Positions 46,621 to 58,397 of a stretch of DNA of 64,000 nucleotides are shown here, one piece after another (the stretch's first letter is position 1; each line of letters starts with the position of its first letter). The notes beneath the pieces are model-generated. The model was not told the DNA's origin, did no database searches, and saw nothing but the letters and a program-made list of their open reading frames with translations. The DNA is taken from the NCBI GenBank assembly GCA_030268105.1, contig BSDZ01000001.1, positions 1 to 64,000 of the forward strand. Reading direction: 5' to 3'. The stretch comes from Volvox africanus (taxonomy: Eukaryota > Chlorophyta > Chlorophyceae > Chlamydomonadales > Volvocaceae). The position numbers and the translations under genes are program-made.

Positions 46621-49600
46621 ATTTCTGAACTAACGCGTGGTCGGTGGTCATCCTTACGGCCAGCCGTTAAGGCATTGTTGCCTTGTGTACTTGGAGACAT
46701 CGAGCGAGTCATTGCGCGACGCATCACGCTTGACGGACGCACGGGACTTCTCTGCTTCGACCCGTTGTGTAATTTGTTTACACCTCGCCGTCCCCTGTCA
46801 TCTATCGATCTGTCTAACCACGTGGTTTTGTTCATCCCCTCGTCTCTGCGTGAGATGTCGGAACAGTTGGCCATATACAGGAGATGTAGGCGTCAATATC
46901 CAGGCACTGCCGCATGTGTATTACTCCCTGCTTTCTGTCGGCGCAAGGCAGAGGCATCGTTAAGGGGTATGCGGCATGTCCACCGGTTCGAGCCGGGCAC
47001 CGTTTTGTTTAATGGTGTGGATTGGGAGGGTACGCTGGCTCCGTGGCCACGCCTATCCTACTCGGTTGACGTTTGGTACGAAGCTCCTGATGGGGGTGCC
47101 GTTGGTTACGGACCCGCCTTAAGTGCACTGACGTTGTCTGCTGGGCAGTCGCTCGTAGATAACCGTGTCCCTGTGGTTCAGATCGGTTTGAATGGCCGTA
47201 CTCTGAAGGCACTTGTTGACACCGGTGCCAGCGACGACTTCATCTCTGTCGCAGAGGTGAACGCGCTGGGGTTGTCCCCAGAGTCGTCTGATTGTCCACA
47301 GGTTACCCTTGCTGACGGGGGTAAGCATCCCATCGTGGGCAGGATTACCCTTAGCCTATCGATAGGCCCTTTGCGTGTTGTGACCCGGCCGTATGTGCTG
47401 CAGGGCTTAGCAGAGACTGCACCGTACATAATGGGGTCGTCGACATTACGACAGTACCGCGCGCGCATCGACATGGAGACCGCAACCCTGCATATGTGCA
47501 AGGGTACTCTGTCGATTAAGGTACCTTTCCTGTCGTTCGAATATGTCACACCAAAGGAGGGCGAAACTGAGGCGGTGCCTATGGTTAATTTCGCTGTGAC
47601 CGCAATGGCCGCGCGAATCGAACCAGAGCTAGTCGGGCGTAAGGAGGCCGTCCGTTTGTTACGGAAGGGTGCCCACGGACTGCTTTTAAGGCCGCGGGTG
47701 AGCTGTTGGGTCACCACCGCGCAGATTTCTGCGGATCCTGAGGTTGAGGCCCTACTGTCGCAGTATGAGGACGTCTTTAAAGATATCCCTGGCCTACCAC
47801 CTATGCGTCCTGTTGATCACACAATCCCTCTCATGCCTGGAGCGCAGCCTACGGCCCGGCCAATGTACAGGTTGAGTCCATTGGAGCTGGATGAGGTAAA
47901 GCGCCAGGTGACGGATTTACTCGCGAAGGGTATGATACGCCCCAGCACATCCCCGTTTTCTGCACCGATTTTGTTTGTCGGTAAGAAGGATGGGACCTTG
48001 CGCATGTGCATTGATTACCGGGGGTTAAATGCGAATACGGTGAAAAATCGCTACCCTTTGCCACGCGTTGACGACCTGTTGGATAAGCTGAAGGGCTCGG
48101 CTTATTTTTCCTCAATTGACTTACAACAGGGCTACAATCAGATTCGCATCGCTGCCTCTGATATCCCAAAAACCGCTTTTCGGACGCCCTTCGGTCACTT
48201 TGAGTATACGGTCCTATCGTTTGGTTTGACTAATGCCCCTGCGACGTTTCAGGCGGTTATGGACCGAATGTTTAGGCCGTTTATCGACAGGTTCGTTGTT
48301 TGCTACCTGGATGACATCTTGGTATATTCTAAGACGCGCGAGGAGCACTTGGAGCATCTGCGGCTCGTGCTCGACGTTATGAGGCGGGAGCAATTGTTTG
48401 CTAAACGCGCCAAATGCTTTTGGGCGCAGCCTCAGGTGGAATATTTGGGCCACATTGTGTCGGCCACCGGTGTGAAGATGGACCCGCGGAAGGTCGCCGT
48501 GGTTCGCGATTGGCCTGCGCCTCAGAACCTCACGGAGCTGCGTAAGTTCCTTGGCTTGACCAATTATTTCCGAAAGTTCATTGAAAAATATTCCATCATT
48601 GCGGCCCCGCTTACTAACTTAACTCGCAAAGGCGTTTTCGTTTCGCTCGAGTCGTGGACGTCGCAATGCCAGCGGGCATTCGAAGAGCTCAAACGAATCA
48701 TTGCCGAAGATGTCACCCTTGCATTCCCTGATTACTCGTTGCCATTTCGTGTTGAGGTAGTGTCTGATGCCTCAATGTTTGGAAGCGGCGCTGTATTGTT
48801 ACAGGAAGGGCGACCGATCGCCTTCACGAGTAAGAAGTTTTCTGGTGCGGAGATTCGCTACACCACCGGGGAACAGGAGCTTCTGGCCGTGCTGCATGCT
48901 TTAAAGGAATGGCGCTGTTACCTCGAGGGACGCCCGTTTACTTTAAAGACTGACCATAAGCCCCTAACGTTTTTGCAAAGCGTTCCAACGTTGAACCGCC
49001 GTCAAGCTAGGTGGATGGAATATCTAGCTAGGTTCAACTGCACCTGGGAGTATATTTCTGGTAAATTGAATATTGCCGATGCTCTCAGTCGACATCCGTC
49101 GCTACACGCTGCAATTTTGGCAGCGCCCGTCGTGCGGCCGCGTAGCGAGGAGGTACCGATCGCGACGGACCTCGCGGAGCGGTTGAAGGTTGCCTACAAC
49201 GCCTGGTTCGCGGACCCGGCTAATGTAGAAAACCTTCGCAAGCAGAATGGCCTTTGGCTACGGACGGAGGGTGCAGCTACGCAAATCGTCGTTCCGAACG
49301 ACGACGCGCTACGCTACGACATCCTTGCGCGGTTCCACGAGGACCCGTTAGCAGGACACCCTGGTAGCAAGCGATTGATTGACTTGGTGCAACGTTCCTT
49401 TTGGTGGCCTCGTTTGGCTAAGGATGCGGCGAACTTCGTCCAGACATGCAGTCTGTGCCAGCGCAATAAGGCTTTGTCCGGTAAGGGCCATGGGTTGTTG
49501 CAACCGTTGCCTGTCCCGGATGCGCCTTGGGAAAGTGTTTCCATGGACTTCGTAGTCGCGCTGCCCAAAACTGAGGGGGGATACGATGCGGTGTTCGTAA

Positions 49601-50637
49601 TGGTCGATCGTCTGACTAAGATGGTTCACCTAGCACCATGCACATCATCCTGCACGGCTGAGCAAACCGCACGTTTGTTTTTCGATAATGTGGTTCGGTT
49701 ACACGGGATTCCCAAAAATGTGATCTCGGACCGCGGTGGACAGTTCACGTCTAAGTTTTGGGAATCGCTCTGCAAACTAGTTGGCATGCGAGTCAACCTG
49801 AGCACGGCGTATCACCCGCAGACTGATGGTCAAACTGAACGCACAAACCGCACGTTGGGTGATATGTTGCGCAATTATGCTGGTCGCACACCACTTGTTT
49901 GGGATACATATTTGACTGCGGCAGAATTCGCGCTTAACAACGCTGTTAACCGCTCTACAGGCAAAAGTCCGTTCTTTCTTAACTACGGGTTTCATCCCGC
50001 GCTACCCGTGTGGCGTGAGTTGGAAGTGAACGTGCCTGCTGCTAAACTTTTTGCCAAGTCTTTTATGTCCCGAATCACAGACGCGAAGTCGTGTTTGGAC
50101 GCGGCGCAGCAACGAACGACGGAATACTACAACAAATCCAAGCAGGATGTGACGTTTTCGGAGGGGCAACTCGTGTTGCTAAGCACCAAGAACTTGCGTT
50201 CCTTGGCCGACGGATCCCGAAAACTCTTACCCCGTTGGATTGGTCCGTATCCTGTCGTACGCATGGTTGGGAATGTGGCTGTGGAGCTTGCATTGCCCAC
50301 TGATATGACCATTCACCCCACGTTTCACGTATCGCTTGTTCGTCCGTATCGTAGTACGGAACCCGTCCCTGAGCCTGCTAACGCCCCCGCAGCGATCGAA
50401 CCAGTTCCTGAGACCTGGATCGCTGGTAAACAGAAGTTTTACGATGTGGAGCGGGTGTTAGATTATCGCGCGCGTCGTGTGGGCCGACACCGACGTAAGC
50501 GAACAGTACACGAGTACTTGGTTAAGTGGACAGGGTATACCGACGAGCACAACTCATGGGAACCGGCACGCAACTTCTCACAGGGCATGAAACCCCTGCT
50601 CGAAGAAGCCCGCAAACGTGCCACACAAGCCCAATGA
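46582..50637 (+). CDS. pol: E3 Pol polyprotein (readthrough product), intact
   Basis: Open for about 1350 codons from the codon after the UAG to TGA. Numbering from 46600, an unusual region lies at residues about 30-170 (see findings). Protease follows at about 207 (D-T-G-A-S-D-D-F), reverse transcriptase with Y-L-D-D at about 568-571, RNase H from about 717 (V-V-S-D-A-S) to 785 (T-D-H-K-P-L-T-F) and the integrase zinc finger at about 913-950 (H...H, C-S-L-C). The catalytic Asp is at about 982 (S-M-D-F-V), the second at about 1042 (S-D-R-G-G-Q-F) and the Glu at about 1078. The chromodomain lies at about 1282-1335. It lacks two residues found in E2 near 49200 (one 6-bp difference), which is probably harmless. 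This is the enzymatic half of the element: it matures Gag, copies RNA to DNA and integrates it. Confidence 0.95.
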   Translation, partial: GLARVSVEGAPPGISELTRGRWSSLRPAVKALLPCVLGDIERVIARRITLDGRTGLLCFDPLCNLFTPRRPLSSIDLSNHVVLFIPSSLREMSEQLAIYRRCRRQYPGTAACVLLPAFCRRKAEASLRGMRHVHRFEPGTVLFNGVDWEGTLAPWPRLSYSVDVWYEAPDGGAVGYGPALSALTLSAGQSLVDNRVPVVQIGLNGRTLKALVDTGASDDFISVAEVNALGLSPESSDCPQVTLADGGKHPIVGRITLSLSIGPLRVVTRPYVLQGLAETAPYIMGSSTLRQYRARIDMETATLHMCKGTLSIKVPFLSFEYVTPKEGETEAVPMVNFAVTAMAARIEPELVGRKEAVRLLRKGAHGLLLRPRVSCWVTTAQISADPEVEALLSQYEDVFKDIPGLPPMRPVDHTIPLMPGAQPTARPMYRLSPLELDEVKRQVTDLLAKGMIRPSTSPFSAPILFVGKKDGTLRMCIDYRGLNANTVKNRYPLPRVDDLLDKLKGSAYFSSIDLQQGYNQIRIAASDIPKTAFRTPFGHFEYTVLSFGLTNAPATFQAVMDRMFRPFIDRFVVCYLDDILVYSKTREEHLEHLRLVLDVMRREQLFAKRAKCFWAQPQVEYLGHIVSATGVKMDPRKVAVVRDWPAPQNLTELRKFLGLTNYFRKFIEKYSIIAAPLTNLTRKGVFVSLESWTSQCQRAFEELKRIIAEDVTLAFPDYSLPFRVEVVSDASMFGSGAVLLQEGRPIAFTSKKFSGAEIRYTTGEQELLAVLHALKEWRCYLEGRPFTLKTDHKPLTFLQSVPTLNRRQARWMEYLARFNCTWEYISGKLNIADALSRHPSLHAAILAAPVVRPRSEEVPIATDLAERLKVAYNAWFADPANVENLRKQNGLWLRTEGAATQIVVPNDDALRYDILARFHEDPLAGHPGSKRLIDLVQRSFWWPRLAKDAANFVQTCSLCQRNKALSGKGHGLLQPLPVPDAPWESVSMDFVVALPKTEGGYDAVFVMVDRLTKMVHLAPCTSSCTAEQTARLFFDNVVRLHGIPKNVISDRGGQFTSKFWESLCKLVGMRVNLSTAYHPQTDGQTERTNRTLGDMLRNYAGRTPLVWDTYLTAAEFALNNAVNRSTGKSPFFLNYGFHPALPVWRELEVNVPAAKLFAKSFMSRITDAKSCLDAAQQRTTEYYNKSKQDVTFSEGQLVLLSTKNLRSLADGSRKLLPRWIGPYPVVRMVGNVAVELALPTDMTIHPTFHVSLVRPYRSTEPVPEPANAPAAIEPVPETWIAGKQKFYDVERVLDYRARRVGRHRRKRTVHEYLVKWTGYTDEHNSWEPARNFSQGMKPLLEEARKRATQAQ

Positions 50638-50681
50638 CCCCTGCAGTCGATGCTGTATGATGCAGCGAGGACGCTGCATAC

Positions 50682-50692
50682 GGGAGGGGGGA
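50682..50692 (+). other. Polypurine tract
   Basis: GGGAGGGGGGA, just before the 3' LTR, the expected primer for plus-strand DNA synthesis. The same tract precedes the 3' LTR of E1, E2 and E4. Confidence 0.85.
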
Positions 50693-50696
50693 TAAT

Positions 50697-51520
50697 TGTT
50701 GTGCTACGGTTCATTTCCTGCCGACGCGTAGGTCGACGCGATCCTACGAGGCGAAGTGCTTTTGTGATGAACGCATTGCATATGAATGAATCTGCATAAT
50801 ATAAATGTATTCGTGTACATTTATATATGCATTTGGCATGTTGTCATTATCCATCGCGACATCGAATCATGGCAAATCCGCCTAGCATGCATGAAAGCCC
50901 GAAGCATGAAAGTGCGCATTATGCTCGTGCTACGAAACAATAAGTAATATTATCTGATATAATATTACTTCATTACAGCACGCGTTAAGAGCGCCGCACT
51001 CGTCGCGATGCATGCCCTGCAACCGGATATCGTTATCCGGACCCTTGCATCATGCGAATGCCGGAAAGGCTTATACGTTGTTATGCGTAGACATCGCCTA
51101 GACCCAGTAGGGTTGTCACATCTAGGATCGGCCTCCTGATGTGAATCGTACGGCATTGCAATGCTACGAGTATAACAGATGCGAGGACGGCTAAGCTAGA
51201 CAAGACATTCGATACCGGAGAACACTCGTGTGTTCTATATTACTATTTCTATACATTATTCTACTTAGCCCGAGCCAAGCCTGAACTTCGCTAATCACCG
51301 CCGCGTGATGATTGCTTGCTTCCGGCGCTGACGGCGATTTCGTCCATTGCATCATTCCGATCTGTAAGACCGTAAGTTATATCTCTCTTCGTCTTGAAGT
51401 CTTCCGCTGTCTTTGTTTGCTCTCGCTTGCCTTGCTGTACTTGCAAGTGCTCGCGCATCGGTGTCGATAGTCTCCAGACGTGCAGATACTTATGAGCAAA
51501 CGCGAACGAGAGGTACAACA
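50697..51520 (+). repeat. E3 3' LTR
   Basis: 824 bp, ending GGTACAACA directly before the second GAACG. It differs from the 5' LTR at about 11 positions, six of them in two clusters (around 44368 and 44453-44461 of the 5' LTR). Confidence 0.95.
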
Positions 51521-52584
51521 GAACGCTGTGCGGCTGCCGACGACGGCGCACCACCACGCTTCCTGTTCCTAGCTGGGTCCGAGCTCGGACCTGCTCCTCC
51601 TGTACCACGGACACCCGAGCTAGCGCCCCCGCGCGCCTTGCGTTGCCCGTTGCTGCGTCGCGTCGCGGCAGTAGGCGTGGGGCGGGTCGCGCCGAGGTCC
51701 TGGTCGAGAGCTACAGCTTTCCCAAGCAGATCCTGCACTTGCACGGCATTTGCACGAGGGGCAGACTTGACTTCTTCCTCGCCGGCAAGAAGTCGTATCT
51801 CCGCGCCCTTAGCAAAAGCGACCAACGCGTCATACGACTTGATCTGCGCTCCAACCAAGTCAGTGGCACACCATTTAGCCAAAAGTTTCGTTAGGCCTCG
51901 CCTAAACCAAAAGACACGCTCAGATTCGGTGAGGTCAGCAATGGGAGTCACAAGTGCTTCGAAGCGTGACTGGTACGCAGGTACATTTTCATCCCGACGC
52001 ATGTGGTAGCTACCGGCTGCCAAAACGTTACGAGCTTCCACATCGCGTGCTTGAACCTCAGTAGCGAATCGTGCGAGCAAAGCGGCGACCAACTCGTCAA
52101 AAGTATAGCTGCCTCGGGCGTTGGTCCAATTGCGATACCAGTCCTTCGCTGCGCCCTCGAGGGTGTTACCAACGAAGAGACACCTGATACCGTCATTATC
52201 GCCACCATGAACAGCTTGGAGGTACTTTTTAGCGTCACGCACGTACGCACGAGTTGCATCGGCTATGTTATGCCCTGGTGTCTTGTCGGTCAGCGAAATG
52301 TTGAGCCTAGGAACGGGAATCGACAATCTCATCACCTCAGGGATGTCATCATGCCCTCGAGCTTGAGGTAATGGCAGAACCCTTGGTCCAGCAGTGTTGT
52401 CCATATTCGTGTTCACTGCTGAATGCGGCACAATTAAGTGAGCAGGGGTCTGAAGGAAAAGGGGCTCTTGAGTGGCTCGCACGCCCACAGTCTCAAGGCC
52501 TCTGTCCGGTGCTCTAGCAGCCACAACAAAATCGGGTTGGCTAGCTAGGCTAGTGTGCGGCGTATCGTCGTGTTCCGCGGACAT
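51521..52584 (-). pseudogene. E2 Gag N-terminal part, separated by E3
   Basis: Starts at the ATG complement 52582-52584 (M-S-A-E-H-D-D-T) and is open to the E3 insertion site, covering the Gag core and basic region. It then runs into E3 LTR sequence. Together with 43879-44055 it makes a Gag of the same length as that of E3, so the insertion is the only lesion seen. Confidence 0.9.
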
Positions 52585-52983
52585 GAAGCACGAAACGATA
52601 CCCTAGGTTTGCGTAATAGAAGCCGACTTCTATAGCAAAGGCAAGAGTACAAAGCGATTCGGTGAGCCTACCGACAGTACTCTTGAGAAGATTCAGCAAA
52701 CTCAGCAAGTAATTGTCCAGCTGAGTCCTGATCTCCGTGGTTTGGGCAATGAGAGTCGCCAACTGGTCCGGACGAACGCCGGTCTCAGTCGCCGCGGCAA
52801 GCAAAGCCGGTGCACTGAGATTACCTGCGACTCAGAGCGTACACTTACACAACAAGTGCAGCAATCTAAGCAAAAGCAATTAAACAATTACAAACCGGAA
52901 GCGGCGGCGTCCAAAACGGCGCGACCTAGGTCTTCGGCCAAAGTATCTAGCGGTCCTCGTGGTTCGTCGCTGGAACTTGCCAT
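52550..52983 (-). other. E2 leader ORF region
   Basis: Equivalent of the E3 leader ORF: ATG at 52981-52983, 31 codons to TAA, then the same in-frame continuation after a possible intron, overlapping the gag start. Changes relative to E3 in the first 31 codons include two synonymous changes and one replacement (F to L). Confidence 0.35.
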
Positions 52984-53050
52984 AGAAAGAACCTACTTCC
53001 GATTAGACAAAGAGAGACAGTTAGGCAACGAACCTGTCTCGATACCAAAT

Positions 53051-53874
53051 TGTTGTACCTCTCGTTCGCGTTTGCTCATGAGTATCTGCACGTCTGGAGA
53101 CTATCGACACCGATGCGCGAGCACTTGCAAGTACAGCAAGGCAAGCGAGAGCAAACAGAGACAGCGGAAGACTTCAAGACGAAGAGAGATATAACTTACG
53201 GTCTTACAGATCGGAATGATGCAATGGACGAAATCGCCGTCAGCGCCGGAAGCAAGCAATCATCACGCGGCGGTGATTAGCGAAGTTCAGGCTTAGCTCG
53301 GGCTAAGTAGAATATCGTATAGCAATAGTAATGTAGAACACACAAGTGTTCTCCGGTATCGAATGTCTTGTCTAGCTTAGCCGTCCTCGCATCTGTTATA
53401 CTCGCAGCATCGCAGTGCCGTACGATTCACATTAGGAGGCCGATCCTAGATGTGACAACCCTACTGCGTATGGGCGATGTCTACTCGTAACAACGTATAA
53501 GCCTTTCCGGCATTCGCATGATGCAAGGGTCCGGATAACGATATCCGGTTGCAGGGCATGCATCGCGACAAGTGCGGCGCTCTCAACGTGTGCTTTAATG
53601 AAGTAATATTATATCAGATAATATTACTTATCGTTTCATAGCACGAGCATAATGCGCACTTCAATGATTCGGTCATTCATGCATGCTAGGCGGATTTGCC
53701 ATGATGCGATGTCGCGATGGATATTGACAACATGCCAGATGCATATATAAATATATGCGAATACATTTATATCATGCAGATTCATTCATATGTAATGCGT
53801 TCATCACAAAAGCACTTCGCCTCGTAGGATCGCGTCGACCTACGCGTCAGCGGGAAATGAACCGTAGCACAACA
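53051..53874 (-). repeat. E2 5' LTR
   Basis: 824 bp, followed on its right by the CGAAT target duplication and then by the rest of the E1 LTR. Differs from 38934-39757 at about four positions. Confidence 0.95.
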
Positions 53875-53879
53875 CGAAT

Positions 53880-54227
53880 AATGATATTCGGTTGCAAGGC
53901 ATGCATCACGATGAGTGCGGCGCTCTAAACGTGTGCTGTAATGAAGTAATATTATATCAAATAATATTACTTATAGTTTCATAGCACGAGCATAATGCGC
54001 ACTTCAATGATTCGGTATTTCATGCATGCTAGGCGGATTTGCCATGATGCGATGTCGCGATGGATAATGATAACATGCCAAATGCATATATAAATGTATG
54101 CGAATACATCTATATCATGCAGGTTCATTCATATGCAATAATCATTCATGCGTTCGTCAAGATAACACTTCGCCTTGTAGGATCGCATCGACCTACGCAT
54201 TGGCGGGAAATGAACCGTAGCACAACA
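53880..54227 (-). repeat. E1 5' LTR, second part
   Basis: Continues the E1 LTR interrupted at 38933 and ends GTAGCACAACA. The very next base (54228) lies inside a copy of sulfatase exon 12, not in the sequence that flanks E1 on the left. Confidence 0.9.
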
Positions 54228-56455
54228 CTTTCGGCCGATGTCTGCCATATCAGGACCTGGAAAATGAATGGTCGTCATTTCGCGGCGCGGTCGTGCCAGA
54301 TTGTGCGGTAAGAGTGAAAACCGCGTAATAATGAGGAAAGCACACAGTTAAAGACTGGGATTGTGATTCTATCCCTTTCTGTGTTGCTGTTTTGCTAAAT
54401 TGAATTCGAACTGGATGAGAATGCTGCTTATTACCAAGATTTGGGCTCAGGTTCCAACTTTGCCGAGAGAGGTTTGCAGCAGGGCATTGTTGCAAGCGCC
54501 ACACGTTCCACCATATTTCCTTCCCCCTCTCTCGTGGCTCTTCTCCTCTCTCTCCCGCCTCCATCTACTCCCCTCATCTCACAAGCTCCACCCCGCATCC
54601 TGCATGCAGGAAAATGGCTCAGCATGGAGTGCTCCAAGAAGGGTTTTTTTTGCTGATGTTGGGCCACATGCAGGGTCCAGGGAGGCGTTTCGCCATGGTA
54701 ACAGCGACGCTGGAGATGTATTCGTGATAGTGGAGTCCGAACTCAAGTCGGCAGCAGTACCACTGCCCGCCAAGTACCAAATGGTGACGGACGTATACGG
54801 CAGTAATGCTGCACGGGATGCAATCCTTTTGGCTTAGCTGAGCACGTGTAGGTTGAGGGTTGTGGTGGATCACTTCTGCAGCAGGGTGCTCCTTTCAGTG
54901 AAGCGGAGGGAGGAAGAGGAGAGAGCAAGAAGGAGGAACCTGAATTGCAGTGCGGTTCAGTGTTCGATGTGGTGCGATGCGTCCACGTAAAACATATGTC
55001 ATTCTTTATTCTTTGTGTAAGTGCAGCGCAGGATGAACTGGAATTTCCCCAGTTGTTAACTTAGCCTTGATGGTGCGTATTGAGGACTCATCATTCGTAC
55101 GAAGTTCTTGAGCACCCAAAGCAATGTTAAGGGTCTTCACATTTAGGGTTCCAACTGCGTAACAATGAAGGCGCCATGATGACGAAAGTATCACCCAGAA
55201 ATTACACAAACGGATGCGGTTAAAGCGGTGTGCAGTTCAGTGGTTGCCTTCAATATAAAGGCCTATAGGGACACCATGGCATGAGCGAGAATGGCAGTGA
55301 ACGTATGTGTGAGTTTTGCGAGGGTTTGACCATTTGCATCGTTTGCTCGCCTTGGCTCAAGATTTGCATTTTATACCTTTCCCATCTCCATTCCACTCAG
55401 CTGCTGCAGGCATCTCTGTATTATCCCTGACCCCTTAATCCCTCCCTGCCATCCATCCAAGTCCCTTAGGATCCTGGGGAACTGAGACCCACAGCAAACA
55501 CTTCGTTGTGCACCTGCCACAACATGCCATGCCACCAAGTGATGGGTGACCTCGGGGACCCACTGCCTCCCCCCAAAACAGGGTGGAGCCTCATGGCTCT
55601 TATGCTTACTGTGATCAAATGACGGGGTAGCAAAATCCTGGTGCGGCAGCATATGTTGTTAGCCTTGTCTTGGCACATGACGGGAGCTTTCCTCACATCC
55701 TTATTCAATGCATGAACCCCGTGCCAATGGTCCTGCCTACTGGAGGACGTAGGTAAATTTTTAGTGAGTGGCACTGGTATTTAAATTCTCAGGAAGCAGG
55801 TACATTTGGTTTCTGAAGGTAACTCTTAATTCTCTGGGCCCCCTTGCTTACGAAAACTCCCTTTCCTATTGCTGCTCTCCTCAACCTTTTCAGGGCCTCC
55901 TCATAGAACAGATGTAGATCAAGTTTAAGCTGGCACTGCGACCTGAGCATCAGAGCACCACTGTCACCCAACCTCCCATCATCCGCCTATCCATTGATTC
56001 CGACTACACTAGTGTCTAACGTTCAGACGCGCAGATAAAGTGCATGAGTGAAGAAGGAGAGATACAACAATCAGTGCATTGGTTGATGTGACCTAACATG
56101 ACGATAAGCGTTATTAGTGCATGACTATCAGTAAATGTCAGTATAACGTCTAATAATGAACACAACCCGTAGATACCCCAGAATACTTACAGCGGTGGTG
56201 GCGACGATGGCTGTGGTGGCGGATGTGGCGGTTCTGCGTCGATGGAGGCGGTGTCGGCTATCTTGGCGTCGGTCTCCTTGGTGGCGGTAGATGCGGCGGT
56301 AGCGGTAGTAGCGTATGTGTCCGTGGTGGCGGCGGTGGCGATGGTGGGAATGGTAACCTCTCTCCCTCCCTCCCTCCGTCCGCCACCACCTCCACCGCCG
56401 CTGCCGACAAAGCACCCCCATCATCGCCGACAACGAGGAAGGGAGGGAGGAAGGG
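54228..56455 (+). repeat. 2.2 kb direct duplication, right copy, with sulfatase exon 12 end
   Basis: Matches 28695-30925. The first ~100 bp are the end of sulfatase exon 12, giving an orphan exon fragment fused to the E1 LTR. The remainder is the downstream flank and minisatellite. Small differences include one T fewer near 54391 and scattered substitutions. It diverges from the left copy at about 56455, switching to a sequence like 9030-9100. Confidence 0.9.
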
Positions 56456-57363
56456 AGGTCGGCGGGTAATTTGACTGGTGAAGCTATGTTCTGTCCGCCT
56501 TCAAAAGCAGTCAATCGGAAGATGTCAGTAGCAGTATATACTCACAACCAAGGGGAAGGGTGATTCACCACTCTGGAGCGATACATCCCTGCAAGTGTTC
56601 CCTCAGTCGGACAAGTATCTACATACATGTGTAACCAACTAGCTCGATTTTGTACAAGGTCTTACCCGTTTCGATTCTAATGGTGAACCTCTGTTGTTTC
56701 CGCCTACGAAGGCCAAAGCGAAAATGTCAGTATAACGTCCAATAATGAACACAACCCGTAGATACCCCAGAATACTTACAGCGGTTGTGGCGACGATGGC
56801 TGTGATGGCGGACGTGGCGGTTCTGCGTCGATGGAGGCGGTTCCACCGACGGCTCCACGAACCCCACCGCCACCACCACCGCCGCCGACAAAGCACCACC
56901 ATCATCGCCGACAACGGGGAAGGGAGGGAGGAAGGGAGGGCACACGGGAGGGAGGGAGTGAGACCGGGAGCGAAGTGGGGTAGGGAACCGATACTTACCT
57001 TTCCACCGACGGCTCCACGAACCCCACCGCCACCACCACCACCGCCGACAAAGCACCACCATCATCGCCGACAACGGGAAAGCGAGGGAGGAAGGGAGGG
57101 CACACGGGAGGGAGGAAGTGAGACCGGGAACGGTGGCGTTCGTGGAGTCGTCGGTGAAAAGGTAAGTATCGGTGTGTTGTATCTCTGTTGTGTCGGCCAA
57201 CAAAGTCCCGATCGGAAGGATGACCATCTAAGGTCCAGGATCCTTTGACACTGCCCGTAGATACCTCAGGATACTACAAGTATTCCCCTCAGATAGGGTG
57301 CGTCCTCACATCCTACAGTCTAAGGGTCAGCCCTCACCCTAGTCTGTAGTCAGACGATTCGAT
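56456..57363. repeat. GGY and GGGA minisatellites with repeated spacer
   Basis: Starts with the GGTCGGCGGGTAATTTGAC sequence also seen at 9033, then the spacer module (about 56630-56790), then two near-identical 120-bp segments (about 56838 and 57002) containing CCACCGACGGCTCCACGAAC. The segment 57279-57363 is unique sequence up to the E4 LTR. No gene is supported. Confidence 0.7.
57175..57278 (+). mobile_element. 104-bp solo LTR-like or MITE-like element, copy 3
   Basis: Same 104-bp unit as at 15516, TGTTGTATC to GATACTACA. Flanks (CGGTG and AGTAT) do not form a target duplication, so this copy may have been through a rearrangement like the surrounding minisatellite. Confidence 0.7.
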
Positions 57364-58188
57364 TGTTGTGCTACGGTTCATTTCCCGCCGACGCGTAGGT
57401 CGACGCGATCCTACGAGGCGAAGTGCTTTTGTGATGAACGCATTGCATATGAATGAATCTGCATGATATAAATGTATTCGTGTACATTTATATATGCATT
57501 TGGCATGTTGTCATTATCCATCGCGACATCGCATCATGGCAAATCCGCCTAGCATGCATGAAAGCCCGAAGCATTGAAGTGCGCATTATGCTCGTGCTAC
57601 AAAACGATAAGTAATATTATCTGATATAATATTACTTCATTAAAGCACACGTTGAGAGTGCCGCACTTGTCGCGATGCATGCCCTGCAACCGGATATCGT
57701 TATCCGGACCCTTGCATCATGCGAATGCCGGAAAGGCTTATACATTGTTATGCGTAGACATCGCCTAGACGCAGTAGGGTTGTCACATCTAGGATCGGCC
57801 TCCTGATGTGAATCGTACGGCATTGCGATGCTGTGAGTATAACAGATGCGAGGACGGCTAAGCAAGATAAGACATTCGATACCGGAGAACACTTGTGTGT
57901 TCTACATTACTATTGCTATACGAGATCCTACTTAGCCCGAGCTAAAGCCTGAACTTCGCTAATCACCGCCGCGTGATGATTGCTTGCTTCCGGCGCTGAC
58001 GGCGATTTCGTCCATTGCATCATTCCGATCTGTAAGACCGTAAGTTATATCTCTCTTCGTCTTGAAGTCTTCCGCTGTCTCTGTTTGCTCTCGCTTGCCT
58101 TGCTGTACTTGCAAGTGCTCGCGCATCGGTGTCGATAGTCTCCAGACGTGCAGATACTCATGAGCAAACGCGAACGAGAGGTACAACA
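57364..58188 (+). repeat. E4 5' LTR
   Basis: 825 bp, TGTTGTGCTACGG to GGTACAACA, followed by the primer-binding-like TTGGTATCGAGAC. The leader ORF start codon is at 58256 and its 31 codons are preserved. Confidence 0.95.
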
Positions 58189-58397
58189 ATTTGGTATCGA
58201 GACCGGTTCGTTGCCTAACTGTCTCTCTTTGTCTAATCGGAAGTAGGTTCTTTCTATGGCGAGTTCCAGCGACGAACCACGAGGACCGCTAGATACTTTT
58301 GCCGAAGACTTGGGCCGCGCCGTTTTGGACGCCGCCGCTTCCGGTTTGTAATTTTTTTAATTGCTTTTACTTAGATTGCTGCACTTGTTGTGTAAGT

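Larger units (their letters stand above)
44056..51520 (+). mobile_element. E3: full-length, apparently intact Ty3/gypsy chromovirus in E2 gag
   Basis: 7465 bp with 824-bp LTRs at both ends, flanked by GAACG on both sides (44051-44055 and 51521-51525). It has a primer-binding-like site, leader, open gag, in-frame UAG, open pol and polypurine tract. The two LTRs differ at about 11 of 824 positions. All required parts are present, so it may be autonomous. Confidence 0.95.
38934..53874 (-). mobile_element. E2: recent Ty3/gypsy chromovirus inserted in the E1 5' LTR
   Basis: Bounded by LTRs at 38934-39757 and 53051-53874 that differ at only about 4 of 824 positions. Flanked by a 5-bp duplication CGAAT (38929-38933 and 53875-53879). 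Its Pol frame is fully open and its Gag is intact except for being split by E3, so it was probably competent when E3 landed. Confidence 0.95.
31012..54227 (-). mobile_element. E1: oldest Ty3/gypsy chromovirus copy, outer layer of the nest
   Basis: A minus-strand element bounded by a 3' LTR (31012-31855) and a 5' LTR split into 38500-38933 and 53880-54227 by insertion of E2. The 5' leader also hosts a solo LTR. Both gag and pol are damaged. The LTRs differ by substitutions and by about 60 bp in length, including a ~49-bp deletion in the 5' LTR. Flanks do not show a target duplication: CCTCT precedes 31012, while CTTTC follows 54227. Confidence 0.85.
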
